The position numbers were made by a program, and so were the translations under genes. This document shows positions 13,101-26,599 of a stretch of DNA of 64,000 nucleotides, piece by piece. The stretch covers positions 434,001 through 498,000 of the forward strand of contig NW_025946533.1 in NCBI RefSeq assembly GCF_000764305.2. Reading direction: 5' to 3'. The notes under the pieces are model-generated. The model searched no databases and was not told where the DNA came from. It saw only the letters and a list, made by a program, of their open reading frames with translations. Numbering within the stretch: the first letter of the stretch is position 1; every line of letters starts with the position of its first letter. The DNA is from Hyalella azteca. Its lineage: Eukaryota > Arthropoda > Malacostraca > Amphipoda > Hyalellidae.

Positions 13101-16100
13101 AGACGAAGAATTTATAGATTGGAATTTTCGGTACAATTGTATTTACAGCCTGCATAAATTCCGATCCACGAAATGATTTCTTTCGACTTGAAGGAATCAA
13201 ATTGAATAATCTTAAAAATTACAAAAATTATGCATAGGAGAGAACGTTAATAATTTAAGACAATGACGGATTCCTGGGCTGCAACAGCTTCGTTCTTCAT
13301 TGTGTGCTCCCGATTAAAATTGGCCATTTAAAAAAATATATTTACCCATCTTTATTTCACGGAAAATTATTATTAATCTCTGCAATTAAGGACGAGGGCG
13401 GGTTATTTGCCTCAAGTATTTGTAAGAGATGCAATGGAGACAGTAAAGTTCAGGTAAACTGTTCAGCGCAACAATAATTCAGCTGTGAGCTTTTTAATAC
13501 ATTATTCAATATCAAAACAGGTAAGGGAAAACTTTCAGTTTTATATCTTATTACAAATAACATAAATACAATACGTTAGATCAAGTGATATTATTTTAAG
13601 TCCACGGATTATGTTAGCGAACAAGCCAACAGATGCAAGACAGAACAGACCTTACTAGAATGTTACACAGTGAGTTAAAAGTAGGTTTCAATTGAAATAA
13701 TTCTATTCATTTTTCTAAATTTAATGGCACCAAAAACAATGAAATGAATATAACTTCTACAGTCTCACTTTTATCGCTCAATAACAGACAGAAAGCGCGT
13801 ACATGCAGTGAAGAAGTATTGGTATTAGTTACTTACAAGTAGGCATGTGGTAGGCTGATCAAACCTCGCTTCAGAGCATTGACAGGCTGGCATCGGTCAA
13901 TATAAGATGCTCAAGTAAAACAAAATCAAATTGATGGCAGTATTAAATAAAATCATTTACTATTTCTTAAATGGGACCGCTGGCGGTATCAGAGAATGGG
14001 GCATAACAGCCGTATCTACATCAAGTTTATTTACAATGGTCAGCAAACCTTAAGAATGTTTGTTATGAGTTTAACCTTAACAAACCTTAAGAATGTTTGT
14101 TATGAGTGGACGCACATAAATTAAATGTTGCGTTTGCAGTTCAAAGTGTTCTGAACAATTTTAGACACAACATAAAATGTCTGCTTGATTTATGTAAGTA
14201 ATAGCCTTACGGCAAACTGTGCAGCCAAGCGTTTATCCAAGTAAAAAGTTCTATCTATGGCAAAATATTCTTGAAACGTACCGAAAATTAAATGTATATG
14301 CATGAATGACAACTAAAGGCCCTTAATTCCTTCCATACTCTACAAGTTCGTATTAAAGGTGAAAAAAAAGAAAATCAATGGCATTTTGCAGTACGAAAGG
14401 AAGAGACACGATTACGAACGGATTACGATTTCCTGTACGAAAGAAGGATTACGATTTTACGAAATGATTACGATTTCCTGTAAGAAAGGAGGAGCCACTA
14501 TTAGTCTACCGCAACTCATCAAAATTAATCCACAAATACACATTTTCCTGTCCTTAGCGTCGACAACTTGATTCTCTTCTTGATCTTTCTAGTCTTACAT
14601 ACAGACGTGCGATAGAAATTTCTTATGATCAAACTGCCGTTAAACATACTGCTGAATTTCACCCACATTTTTTATCAGAAAAATATCATGCAGCGAATTC
14701 AAACCCAGGAAGTTATACCCATATTTATTTCTTCTATAGTGGGCTGCAAGAAGATCAAGAAAGAACTTGCATCTCAAGTAAAGCATTTCCTGTTAGCTCA
14801 CTGGGTCACATTGTCGTCGAGCAGTAAAAATAGAGCGCGGCTTGCGAAGCTGCGATCTCATCGCGACATGAACTGAATCTGCTAAGATAGAATGACTAGG
14901 AATGGAATCAAAGAGATCAAGCAGAAGCGTGGAATGCTTGCAGGAAATCCCTGCTGGTTGATGTGAGGTGAGGAAATGCATGTAGAGTCTTGAGGAAACA
15001 TTCTAAAGCGTCTTACGTTGATTTGGGGACAAATAAAGACACTTTTTGGTCTCGGTATAGAACCCTGTATGAATAACAGATAATCTCATGTTACACAAAT
15101 ATAAGTACATAGAAAAAGATTATAATCATTATAAATCAGTTCATCTATTTAACAGAGTAATTGCTATGCGATTACAGAGGTAACACTTGGTACTTACTCT
15201 AATAAGAGGTTCCGGTGAAATGAATCTAAATACTAAAAGTTGGAATTATGTTAACTACGGATGTTGTATTCATCGAGGTGACGTTCATAAAGAAAATCTT
15301 ATTCTTACAATTTAAATCTAATTCTAAATTTCTAAATATTTTATTACATGAATTCAAAATCCTGAACGAGACCGCTACAATTCGTTTGAGTTATCAATAC
15401 ATTTCATCAAATTATAATATCACTTGTCAGTAGTTCAATGTAAGCGTATTGAATTAAATAAGTTTCATACTCGTCAAAATTATTAAATAAAAACATAGCA
15501 AAATCATATTTAAACTTTCGTGATATTTATTAATCTAGTTGGACAAAATTTTCATTCCATGCAGTGTAACCAATACAATAAGTCTGGAGTTTCTTCCCTT
15601 AATTAGGCTACGTATACTTGTGTCATATTCACTGGGGTATCATACATCACTTGGTGCTTCTATATTAAATTATTATATACTGTAATTATAAATTAAGTTC
15701 CTTGTCTCTCGACGAAATTTATTGCTAAGAAAGAGGGCTTTGAAAAGTTGTTTCAGCGAACTGAATTTTATACATAAGGTAATCTAGTTCGAAATAGTGA
15801 ACAATATCAATAGCGAAAATGTCACGCTGAGAATGACAAAAAACAATGCGATTTACGTTTCTCTACTCTCTACGTCGATATTCTATGGTATACTTTTTGC
15901 TTTGTTGCTTCGAAACTTGATCCAAATGCATATTTTCTTTAAAGTTGTAGCTTTTCCCCAAGTAATTACATTGACTTGTTTTTTCACAGTCTTCATGTTT
16001 TTTTTTCACATTTGTTAACGAATGTTTTTCTTGTCAGAGATAGCATTATTATAATTACTGAGACCAAGAAAAATAACCGAGGACAGTTCCTGAATTTTAA

Positions 16101-17096
16101 AGATTATTCTCCCAGTTGAGTTTACATACAGTTACCGTTTTCTGGTATGTCATGTTTCCCATGAGAACTCTACGGCAATTTATACCAGGATTTCAATAAA
16201 AATCATTTGACATCTGAGTAATAATCCATAACTAAATCACGTTCGTATAATCTAATTCAAAATTCTATTACTATTATTTTATATAATGACTTTACGTTAC
16301 TGCAAGAGACTAAATTTTAAAGATTTACTTGAGGAGATAATTTTTTTCGATTCCTGCCGATTCAATTCCCTAAAATTTTTCATGCTACGCGCAGCCGTGT
16401 TTTTTCATTAACCGCATTCACGGTCTATTTGTGGTAAATCACGGTTTCCTGTAAATCAACTATTAGATGATCAGTCGATTCGAGTAAGTTAGTCCGTTAC
16501 CAAATTTTTAATTAGTTTAGTAATTAGTGAAGTTAATACATTGCGCCATAAAGGACAAAGTCGAACGACGTTCTTACTGCCACTTACGTACGCTTTAGTT
16601 GCTAGTTTCTTGGAAGGCCTCGATCTGCACGTCCGTAGTTGTCAGCGAAGCTTGAAGCCATTTTTACGAGTCAGTTTTTCAGCTGTAGACGAACGAAGGT
16701 CGCTGAAGATTTGAGAATAAAGAACCTGAAGGCCAAGAGTAAGGACGTTACTTTAATGTAATCTCTTACGTCGTTAATGGAGACACAAATGACGGAGCTC
16801 GGCCAGCCAAGGTATTTTTGACGCCGTTAGCAGCGTTTTGTCTTAAAAATAACAACCTTGCATTGTTCTCTCCGATTGTTTCGACACTCTTTGTTACTCA
16901 ACACGAGTCTCAATAAAATCCTCTAAATGCACTTTTTTTATTTACGCGCGGCATGATGCAATTAGTTTACCGTCTATTGATTATCATGACGAAGGTAACC
17001 CATCACACAAGGATGAAGTCTTGCCTTCAATGATTTGTCACGCTTCTCGAAAGAATTGTCACGTACCTTACAACTCACTCTATTACACACCGCACT
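10126..17096. other. Intergenic AT-rich DNA, no supported gene
   Basis: No exon is recognised. Minor structures: a 25-bp direct repeat (aaccttaagaatgtttgtta and following bases) at about 14046 and 14083, and short repeats of the words gattacgatttcctgta and acgaaag at 14390-14490. Both are too short or degenerate to classify. Confidence 0.5.
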
Positions 17097-17145
17097 AAAA
17101 TGGTATGCGACAATCACTGTCGCATACCATTTTGTCGCATACCAT
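17097..17145. repeat. 16-bp perfect inverted repeat plus a third half-copy
   Basis: aaaatggtatgcgaca (17097-17112), loop atcac, perfect reverse complement tgtcgcataccatttt (17118-17133), then a further direct copy gtcgcataccat (17134-17145). The flanks (17160-17340) carry degenerate repeats of catgacacaccac and aatgac words. A cruciform, protein-binding site or satellite remnant are all possible. Confidence 0.85.
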
Positions 17146-17159
17146 CACACTGTCACTCA

Positions 17160-17340
17160 GCATAGAGGAATGACGTAATTCACTCAATGATGCACAACGA
17201 TGTAACAAAGGTATGATTCATCTCACTCTATGACACACCACACTCAATAGATGAATGACCTCAATCACTCCATGACACACCACGATGCAATAAGGCAATA
17301 ATTCATCTAACTCTATACCACACCACGTACTATAAAGAAC
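17160..17340. repeat. Degenerate short tandem repeats
   Basis: Words such as ctctatgacacaccac, ctccatgacacaccac and ctataccacaccac recur about every 50-55 bp, interleaved with gaatgac or ttcatct words. This looks like an old decayed minisatellite. Exact copy number and period are uncertain by eye. Confidence 0.5.
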
Positions 17341-17413
17341 TAACTGCACTAAATCTATAGCAACAACCAAAGAATGACTTCTTTCAATCAATCCATGTCT
17401 TACGTCAAAGAAA

Positions 17414-17460
17414 TGACGTCACTCGCATTAGCCTTGCACGACAATCCTCTTCTGACGTCA
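17414..17460. promoter_or_regulatory. Pair of full CRE palindromes (TGACGTCA)
   Basis: The 8-bp palindrome tgacgtca, the full CREB/ATF-type site, occurs at 17414-17421 and 17453-17460, 39 bp apart, with a half-like tacgtca just upstream (17401-17407). The surroundings (17440-17600) are more GC-rich than the neighbourhood. No gene start is recognised next to it, so an enhancer role is only a suggestion. Confidence 0.4.
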
Positions 17461-18204
17461 TCCGACTCTCTGATTTTATGGCTTCGCCCCGCCTGACTCG
17501 GCGGTCACGCTGCATCTCCGTAACAATCAAACCTTTGTTACACGCTCAGAACAGCGCGTCACGCCGTTGTTTCTCCACAGAGACGCTTCATTTGCAAAAT
17601 TTCGCGTAGAGAACGTCAACGCAAAGCTATCGTAGAATATGTGTTGTGTGATGTTAATCGCCTTGCTAAATCAATATTAAAAATAAAAAATTGGGTGTAA
17701 ATAGATAGAAATTCTTTAAAAAATGTCATTGCATAAATTGATATGACATCAAGGAACGAGTAACACTGATTTCAAATATATAAACTTTAGAAATTTCAAC
17801 CTCATTCACTGACAGCGCTGTGCTAAAAGACTATTAGAATATACCAACATTATTGTCGTCATTCAGAGATAATAAAATAAATTTTATGAAACATCAAGAT
17901 TAATTTTTAAACGATAAATCAAGAGACTGAATCATTTATCGTCAAGACAATTTGCTCCTCTATACAAAGGATTTATTACTTAATAATCTCGTGCAGTCAG
18001 TTAACACATCAAGCACCAGGCCAATTGTCCTTCATATTCATGTTTCAGTTGCGATATTCATAATTCTACACATAGTTTCGATAACATATTACATGCATGT
18101 AAATAATTCGGTTAGCTCGCACCCGCTCGCTCGCCTCGCCCACACGCGCATTGCTGTTCGATGACTCCATTACAGCGTCGACGCTGCCAGTGGCCACAGA
18201 CAGC
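17461..18204. other. Intergenic DNA, no gene seen
   Basis: The first 150 bases are relatively GC-rich (cgcc, gcgtcacgcc) and could be regulatory. The rest is AT-rich with no supported exon. Confidence 0.45.
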
Positions 18205-18299
18205 GAACAGCGTGTAGCTGTTTCCTATCAATACCGAACAGCGTGTAGCTGTTTTCTATCAATACTGAACAGCGTGTAGCTGTTTCCTATCAATACTGA
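18205..18299. repeat. 31-bp tandem repeat, three copies
   Basis: The unit starts gaacagcgtgtagctgttt and continues cctatcaatact. Copies start at 18205, 18236 and 18267 and differ at only a few bases. Each contains an exact small stem, aacagc and gctgtt around gtgta, so the array is three evenly spaced hairpins. Confidence 0.9.
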
Positions 18300-18956
18300 A
18301 ATAGCTTGACATCTTGTCAGCTCGTCACTAAACTATTTTGCAAGAACATGGACGCTGCAACCACCTTCTTTAGGATTTGTTATGGACCTTACAGGAGAAC
18401 ATAATAGATCACTCTCTCAAGAAGTTTAGATTATTTAATTTTTTGGTTCAAAAATGATTGAATTCTTTTTGAAAGAAGGGAGATGTTTCTTTTGATCCAA
18501 CAACAGATATGAAGCATGAATTTTGTACTATCAAAAACCATTATTATTGGTGTCACGTAGGTCATCCAGATCCTGTTGCACATACCCTTTACTTGAACAG
18601 AAATTCTGTTTTCCAAACCGATTCGGTGAGATCATGCCCTCGTGCAAGCAATTAGAGAAGCAAGATTATCCTAAATTTTGTAACAGAATAATAATCATTG
18701 AACAATAATTTTAAGTGTACCTTGAAGCGATAATTTTAACAATAATATAATTTTAAAGATGCCTAAAAATTATATATGAATCATACATTTCTGATCACCG
18801 TTTCGAAAATTTTAATAGGCTCATCAGCTCCTCAATTTTACTTATGAAATATTCGGTTTAATTAAATCCTAGCCAGAGATACATTTCAGTCTTACGTAAG
18901 GTTGAGCAGAATAGACTATTCAAAGTCTGCCTGCAACGACTTATAATGCTGGGCTG

Positions 18957-19148
18957 TTGATATACTCCTCCGTTGATATACTCCTTCGTTGATATACTCC
19001 TTCGTTGATATACTCCTTCGTTGATATACTCCTTCGTTGATATACTCCTTCGTTGATATACTCCTTCGTTGATATACTCCTTCGTTGATATACCCCATCG
19101 TTTATATACTAATTTGTTGATATACTCCTTCGTTGATATACTCCTCCC
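18957..19148. repeat. 16-bp tandem repeat, about 12 copies
   Basis: The unit ttgatatactccttcg repeats from 18957. Copies 10 and 11 are diverged (ccccatcg, tttatatactaatttg) and the last ends ctcctccc. Because 16 is not a multiple of 3, the translation cycles through all frames every 48 bp and stays open on the minus strand by periodicity alone; I do not call it coding. Confidence 0.93.
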
Positions 19149-22100
19149 ATCACTCACAACTGTTTGATTTCCACTCACATTTTTCTTAGTACAAAATGTA
19201 AATATAGTTTTCCATTGTATATCAATAATATAAGTTATTTTTCCTTTCCCTAAGCGTCATTGAGCAAGAGGAAAATTTAATTTATATGCATTTGTTTTAG
19301 TTTTCCTTATTCATTTCATAGTCCGAGTAAGGACAAGCAAGAGGCGCAATCATCAGAGTTCCTAACTCTTATTCAAGCGGTCATTTACTGCAAGCAATGC
19401 AGCCACATGGCGGACGCTACGAGCTGAACAGATCGTTTTATGTTAATCACGAGAGACAGTGAGTGGAAAGTGAGAGTCGCTTGAGCGCGGCTGCTCGGCC
19501 CAAGACATCGAAAACTGGCCGTGCGAAACAAGACCACCAGACATCGTAATTCTTTTGTCTGCTCGAGAATAATTAAGTTTCAGCAGCAGAGCCATTCAAT
19601 TAAGTGTTGGAAATTAACGAGGCTTCTGCATCCTTCCGACAGACTTTATGGCTTTGCGTCAGTGTTAGCCTTTTCTTATTGAGGAATCTTTTACACCGAA
19701 TCGCACCTTCTTGTCAATAAACAAAATATTCCTGGATAAAAAAGTTATCGGATTATTTTAAATATTTTACAGTGATATGCAACCCTAATTTTTTAATGCT
19801 GAAATAGCATCACTTTAATGCTTATTGAAGATTCATTTGGCACCTTACATTCAACTAGATATAGTGTCATATTAATAATAATAACACATTTATTAATAGT
19901 AACTATTTCCGAACAAACTATAACTACAAATCCACCACTTATTTATTACATAGTTAGAACAGCGATGACTCTTTGTCAATACTCTTCCTGAATTCTAGCG
20001 AAAAAAGTTAAAATTTACGCGAATCTTCTAAAATTGTAAATTATCCCTTAAATTCAATCGTTACGATAATCTGCAAAGTTAAGAGCATTCTTTACGATGC
20101 ATTAAGGGCCAGCAACAACAATATCATGCATATTTTTAATATAGGCTATCAGTTAGATGAGAGTACGTTACCTCTATTTTCACATTGCTGCATCTCTATA
20201 ATCACAAATGTTGGGGTATACTCGCTATATTTATTGAGGCGTAAATAACTGATGGACATTAAAGTCTGACGAACAGTTTTACTCTTAAGTGTGCCGTTCA
20301 TTAGACAAAACACGGTCGGTAATGGGCACATTATCTCTATATTAAAACCTTTTATGTTACTTTATTCCATTTGCGAGTATTAACGGTGCAGAATACTCTT
20401 CACGTTCACTAAATATAACTGACCTGGTTTAAAAGATTCGATTCATTGACATATTGGCATCATCAGTGAACTGTACTATTATGTTTCTGTAGCTTTGTTG
20501 TATTTTCAAAACGCAAGACGATTGTCAATGTTGTACTTACATGGAATAAAATATCTGGGTACAAAAGCCACTTATCTAATTCTGCACACAGTTATTTCAA
20601 GTGAAAGTTAACTTTATCGTGAAGTGGGGTCTTAAAATTTGATAAGAGTATGCAATAATAGCCTTGTTTTTGCTCAAATCTCTTGCTCTGCGCGGCGCAC
20701 TTGCAGCCGAATTCATTTTCTAGATTTGTTCAACCTGACAGTCAGCCTATGTAAAGTGCAAGGGTAACTGTCAGTAGCAATAAAGTAAAATGAACAATCG
20801 GCGACACTGAGACTACGAAGTAATTGCAATATCTCGTCTATAAAAGCTACTCCTAAAGCATCATGAGACTCGCTAAAAGACCAGCAAAAAATCCCTTCAG
20901 CGTCATCTACATGACTTCAACAACTCGACTCATTTAGACATGCGTTTGGTGACGCATTTTTTCTTGTGTCAACTAATTAAGATCGTCGAGCCGTGTCGAT
21001 GATGAGGCTTAACCCTTAACGAAAGCATTTTTCCGGAGAGAAATATCATAATGGATGAAGAGACAAATTTGTTCTATTGTGAAACGAGTAGATGAATTTA
21101 AATACCCGAAGACGACAGGTATGTACCGGCTTTATTATCATGGTCAGGCTATTGAAAATCGATTCCTTGCTTAAATTGATTTTTAGAATCCTTTCAATTT
21201 TCCGATAAGCTTTGCGCTTTGACTTTCATATGGCAAAGCTGCCGTTTGAAAGTTACAACACGCGATTCAAAATAAAAAATGCTATGTAAATTCCTTGTAA
21301 ACGGGGTCTTGAATTTCCTCATCTAACTTTTTGAGCATTCTGATGAAATTACCTATCATCCTTCTAACCTATCTAAAATAAAAAATGTAAAAGTTTATAT
21401 GAACTGTGCAAGAAAATCGACATTCAAATATGATAAAAGTGCAGTCTAATTTTAAAACAGTGCAATAAGTAATCATTACATGGTTTGACGATCAAAAAAA
21501 ACCTTATATTGCAACTAATCGTGTCCGTAAAACATCTTATCATCTCATTAAAATTATCTCTTTAAAATGTCATAAATACTTTATAGTACAAAACTTTATA
21601 TTCAATTAAAATTTCCACAATTTTATCCTCAGAGCAACAACACAGCCATTCTTTCTCAGCCTTTCCTTACGGAATTTTTTTCATAATACAATAGAATCGA
21701 ACGGCCTTTAAGGGACATGTGAAAATATGCGATATATATTAAATTGACAATTATCGAGGCATAAATGTGAAACGAATCGTTCGAATATATTCCGAAAGAT
21801 CGAAAAGTAACTTTCATAATATTATTGTTTACTTGCAGGCCTTGGATCATGCGGGAATGTATCGGTGAATCAAAGAAGCACAATTTAAAAACATAGATAT
21901 GTATATAGGAATTAACTTAAATTTGCAAATTCTCGCTAATATGATCTTTAATGATATACTATGATATGATTAAAAACGATATCGATACCTTTACTATGAT
22001 ATAATTAAAAACGATATCGAAGCATAACATTTCGAAGCCTGATAACTATATATAAAAAATAAAAAATATTCTCATGGGATCAAAATCGCATTCAGTTCAC

Positions 22101-22250
22101 TGAAGATACCTGCCAGACTTACCTGGGATTAGTAAATTAGAATAATTAAGACGGATGGCGAGTCGGTAGCGCGCCACGACGGGATCATGTGGCCATGACC
22201 GTGAGGAGACACGGCAAAAATTGCACCTACGTGAATACCTGCTACACTCA
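19149..22250. other. Intergenic DNA, no supported gene
   Basis: No exon recognised. A somewhat GC-richer patch at 19320-19560 shows no homology I know. A short direct repeat (ctatgatat, attaaaaacgatatcga) spans about 21958-22022. Confidence 0.5.
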
Positions 22251-22830
22251 TTCTGCCTTTGATTAACTAGCAAGTTAAGCACACTTTTTCTGCCTTAGAT
22301 TTATTATGAAGTAAAGTCAGCCTTTTTCTGCCTTTGATTTATTAGCAAGTAAAGTCAAAATTTTTCTGCCATTGATTTCTTAGTAAGTAAAGTCAGCCTT
22401 TTCTGCCTTTAATTTATAAGTAAGTAAAGTCAGACTTTTCTGCCTTTAATTTATAAGTAAGTAAAGTCAGACTTTTTCTGCCTTTGATTTATTAGTAAGT
22501 AAAATCACACTATTTATGCCTTTAATTTACTCAAGTTAAGCTACAATTTTTCTGCCTTTGCAACAATTTTTCTGCCCCGTTAGTAAGAAAAGTCACACTC
22601 TTTCTAACTTTGATTTACAAAGAAGTAAAACTATGCTCTCTCTCTGCTTTTGATTTACTAGCAAGTAAAGCTGCACTTTCCCTTCCATTAATTTACTATC
22701 AAGTGAAACCACTCACTTTCAGCGTTTGATTTACTAGCAAGTAAAGCTGCACTTTCCTTTCCATTAATTTAATATCAAGTGAAACCACTCACTTTCAGCA
22801 TTTGATTTACTAGCAAGTAAAGCTGCCTTC
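22251..22830. repeat. Approximately 38-bp minisatellite, diverged, with a dimeric higher-order part
   Basis: Copies of the kind ttctgcctttgatttattag followed by caagtaaagtcagcc repeat about every 37-38 bp from 22251. From about 22650 two alternating variants (gatttactagcaagtaaagc and taatttactatcaagtgaaa) form a dimer of about 76 bp that itself repeats. The array is about 580 bp with many point differences, so it is old. Confidence 0.88.
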
Positions 22831-25048
22831 TCAGTCAGCCACACGACAACTTGCAAGGCAAGAGATGCGATCTGCTCACAATGACGCGATTTCAGATTAT
22901 GTTCCTCTAACGTCATGAAATATTTCTGGAGCGAAGTACAGGTTTTTTTGTCTCGGATGACGGCACTAATTGGCCTTGGCAACGAAAATATTCGTACAAA
23001 TCAGCTTCACGGGACAAAAATAACTGAATAAAAAACTTCAGGGTCACATGACGAGTATTCTGAAGAGTACGTTTCGACTACAGATACACGCTGCTGAATA
23101 AGAGAGGGTGATGGTTTTGTTTGTTTATTTTTAATTTTACACGAATTTTTACGCGTTTAAATTTATTGAGGCTATTTACATTGAAATTTATAATATAGGA
23201 ACACTCATAGAAAGTCGAAGACTTTAACACAGAGAATCATCCCTTATAATATGAGCATAAACACACAAGGGAAATATAGTATATTACATATTATATCTAC
23301 CTATTACATATATTTTCCATAGCTACACAAGATATATTCAAGTTAGCCATCCCGAACGGTTCGGGTACATGCAATCCGATACTGTTTAGATTTGACATAA
23401 GTTTCCATGTCTCTTGCATATGAAAAATTGGATTTAGTACAAAAACTGTCCAGAATTAAAAATAGTAAAACAGTATAGTCAATGTACATATATCTGCTCT
23501 CTCAGAATTTTCGCAAGTTAATTACAATTATTCCTATTTTTCATTCATTTTTGTTGCAGATAATGCCAATTTTAATAAAATATTGCTCATCTTTCATAAT
23601 GCACCGACGCAAGATATTTTTCATTATTTGAACCAAACATTCCAAGCTTATCAAAAGGTCAAGAGTTTTCCATTTTCCCGCAATATATTGCTGCAAGAGT
23701 GAATCTCATTGAACGTTCAATTCGAGGAATCATAACAGGAATATAAATGAACGATTCAATTATTTATCTGAAGAAACAATAAGACATTTAAATAAGATTA
23801 ACATCGGAGTGAAGTCAATGAACGCCTGCTGTGTGCAGCGACACTAGCACAACGCTAATATTGCACGACCCATATAGCGAGTTCTCCTCTCAAAATACTA
23901 GCACGCGAGCTTTCAATTCTAGCGCTGATACCGCTAAGTCGTTGAGATTAATCCACTGAATTGTTGTGGCAGGTTAAGCCGCCTACCTCAGTTGCTCAGC
24001 TAAACACTCGAAGTGGCTCATTTAACTTGAGAATTGACGATCGTTTTGTAATCCATTGCCTATCAACATGAGATCAGTCCGCAGGCTTTTGCTTAAAGGG
24101 TTCAGGACCGACTAATTCATTGCACGGCTAATAATATCATTGAGCAGTACGTATTTGCGTTCAATATTTACGTGGAAAATTAATGGTGATTTTCTATTGA
24201 ACCAATTTAGCTTGGCAGTTTAGGCATCAGCTTCTTTTAGACCCTATCAATCAATTAGTTTTTAATATAACACATTTAAACATTAACCATGTCTTTTAAA
24301 TTGAGTTGAAATCAAACTTACCAAATTTTTAACTTGTTACAAATTTGTTTTCTTTACTTAATTATTTCAATACTTTGTAACCTCATCAGCATTTATGTTG
24401 GATATTTTATTGTGAAGGACTTTTCGTTCTCTGCCAACTCTTTTTAATTTTACTAAGCCAAATTTTCCTCCGCAAGAAGGCCGTGAATTTATAGAATTCA
24501 GACTATTTATTATCAGTGTTCAATTTAGAGGTTTTAAGAGTCCTAATAAATCAGCATACCTCCCACCAGCCCTCGGAGTGAGTTACAGCGAATCAAGAAT
24601 TAGGAATAGCAGCATAAATTTCAACTGTTTTTTTGTACAGCTGATCCTTGCACTCAAGATCAGCGGTTATATTTCTAAATAAGAAGAAAATTCTTTTGAA
24701 AAAAAAATGCCCAGAGGAATTAACATCGGTATTTACTTAAACTTCCTTTCATATAACGTGATCTTTTAAGATAATCTTGTACATAATCGTGTATCAAACT
24801 ATAGTTTCTTGCCGCCTATAGTGTCTATAGTGTGTATAGTGATCTTGCTTTCCAGCCCAAATATCCAATCAATAAAATTGAGTTGTCGACTGTCTAAGTG
24901 ACTTTCGATTCAAACAATTCCGAACAATGTATGAAGTATTAAGTTCAAATAAAATATTTCTTCTCTTTAAACCACGAAATTGCCTCTTAAATAAGGATTG
25001 GGTAAAACATTTATCTTCTCGAGAATAATTATTAGGTGTAAAATACTT
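22831..25048. other. Intergenic DNA, no supported gene
   Basis: I see no exon or clear repeat. A minus-strand frame at 22764-22982 overlaps the end of the minisatellite and has no family resemblance. Confidence 0.45.
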
Positions 25049-25155
25049 GAGGTCACGGACAGACGGACGGACAGACAGACAGACAGACGGACGGACGGAC
25101 ATGGCGAGCACAGTAGTGCATTTTTTCCATAAATGAAAAAATGCGCTAAAATGAA
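25049..25155 (-). repeat. Dispersed repeat with GACA/GACG microsatellite (copy 1)
   Basis: Begins ggtcacggacagacgg, runs through a gaca/gacg tetranucleotide tract, then atggcgagcacagtagtgca, then a small hairpin of gcatttttt and aaaaaatgc, ending gcgctaaaa. The same composite occurs in reverse orientation near 30185-30285, so it is a repeat family rather than an isolated microsatellite. The frame through it gives a Ser-Val-Arg-Pro repeat and is not considered a gene. Confidence 0.82.
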
Positions 25156-26599
25156 TTATAAAGTCCCTATGATTATATTTATTTAATTGATTTCATTCAG
25201 AATATCTTGCCAGCACCTATTGCGCATTTACGATACACATTTTCTATTATTTTTCAAAGGCAGCCTTTAAATAGAATCTTTTTTCAGCAGTTTATCCAAT
25301 ATATAAGGACAGAACCTCGCAATTGGGTTCATCTTGAGCCTCTCACTCTACGCCTGTCACTTCTGAGCATTCAATGCATCACAAACTAGACCCAGATGCT
25401 ACCAGAGCAACAGCTGCTCAATATCATCGTCCTCTTATCAAAACCAACATTATTTCTAACATTATCCTTTATTTATGCTCGTAGTGAGAAACAAAAGAAT
25501 GTGTTTATAAGGTTTTGATTCATGGGCTGCCGTTCATTCAAACATGTCACATTATCATTCAGGAGAGCAAAGTTTGAACGACGTTCATTCTTTGCAAACT
25601 TGAACACTCAGGCTCTTGTGATGACGCTTATCATTCGTACACCTTATGATATTTGTGAACTTCTGTGATACTTTTTTATATTCTGTAAAAATATAAACAC
25701 AAATTCATTTCGATTAAGTTCAATTGTAAATTGTACGTTTTCATCAATGAAAAACTTAAATTCGCTCTGCATAGACATTTTTACCTGAAAGTGACTAATC
25801 TTATAAGAACATACCAATATTCAAGAAATCACCTATTAATCCTTTTCAATGGCACAAGAACCTATAGTGTCGCACTTATCGTCACATATACGCCAAAATA
25901 AAATTGAGTCAGCCGTTAACAATTTAATTTGTTGTTAGGCCTGTATAACTTTCTGTTGTAATGCCAGTTGTATGCAATTATTGCAACTGAGTTTGACAAT
26001 TCAACGTTACAACAATTCTCCGTCCAACAACTCAACAGTTCAACTGAGTTGCAACAATTGGTAGAGGCTAACTATGACGAATGATCAATAAAAACTCCTG
26101 TTATTATTACTGATTTACAATAACTCCTGTTCTTTAAAATCTGCATGAAAAACCTTTTAGTAAAATTCCTTTTGACTTTGTATCACTAGTGTTACACGAT
26201 TGATAGTAGAAACTATATTATCTACTCATCTTCATCTTCACTTCTTATTCACTCATACTTTAACGACTCATTTATCGATGCAGAGAATTGAATGAGATTT
26301 CGCAAAGTAAAATGAAAACTCCATAAGAAAGTCTGGACCTCACGCGACAGTGTCACAATCACCACTCTATTTTGCGCAGTTAAAGTGCTGTGTTTACTAC
26401 ACAACTGTTCTTGACGACACAGGACAGCCATGTTTTTTGCAACCAATCGCTTGTTGTTTACAGTAAAGAATCCAAGCAGAGGGCCTCGCTCCCAAGCAGG
26501 TCATAGAATTGAGGTTAAGAAAAAGATTTTCCATTTCTGTAATTTATATAATTTGCTTCTGTTAATTGTGTCGCACTATCTCCTGATCGCCTCTGTGCT
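25156..26599. other. Intergenic DNA, no supported gene
   Basis: AT-rich. A cluster of caactgag, aacaatt and caacaactc words at 25970-26060 is low-complexity. No exon recognised. Confidence 0.45.

Noticed and set aside
24869..25111. Small protein with a Ser-Val-Arg-Pro repeat (minus), and its counterpart at 30223-30417
   Set aside because: Translation of a tetranucleotide microsatellite inside a dispersed repeat; not a gene.
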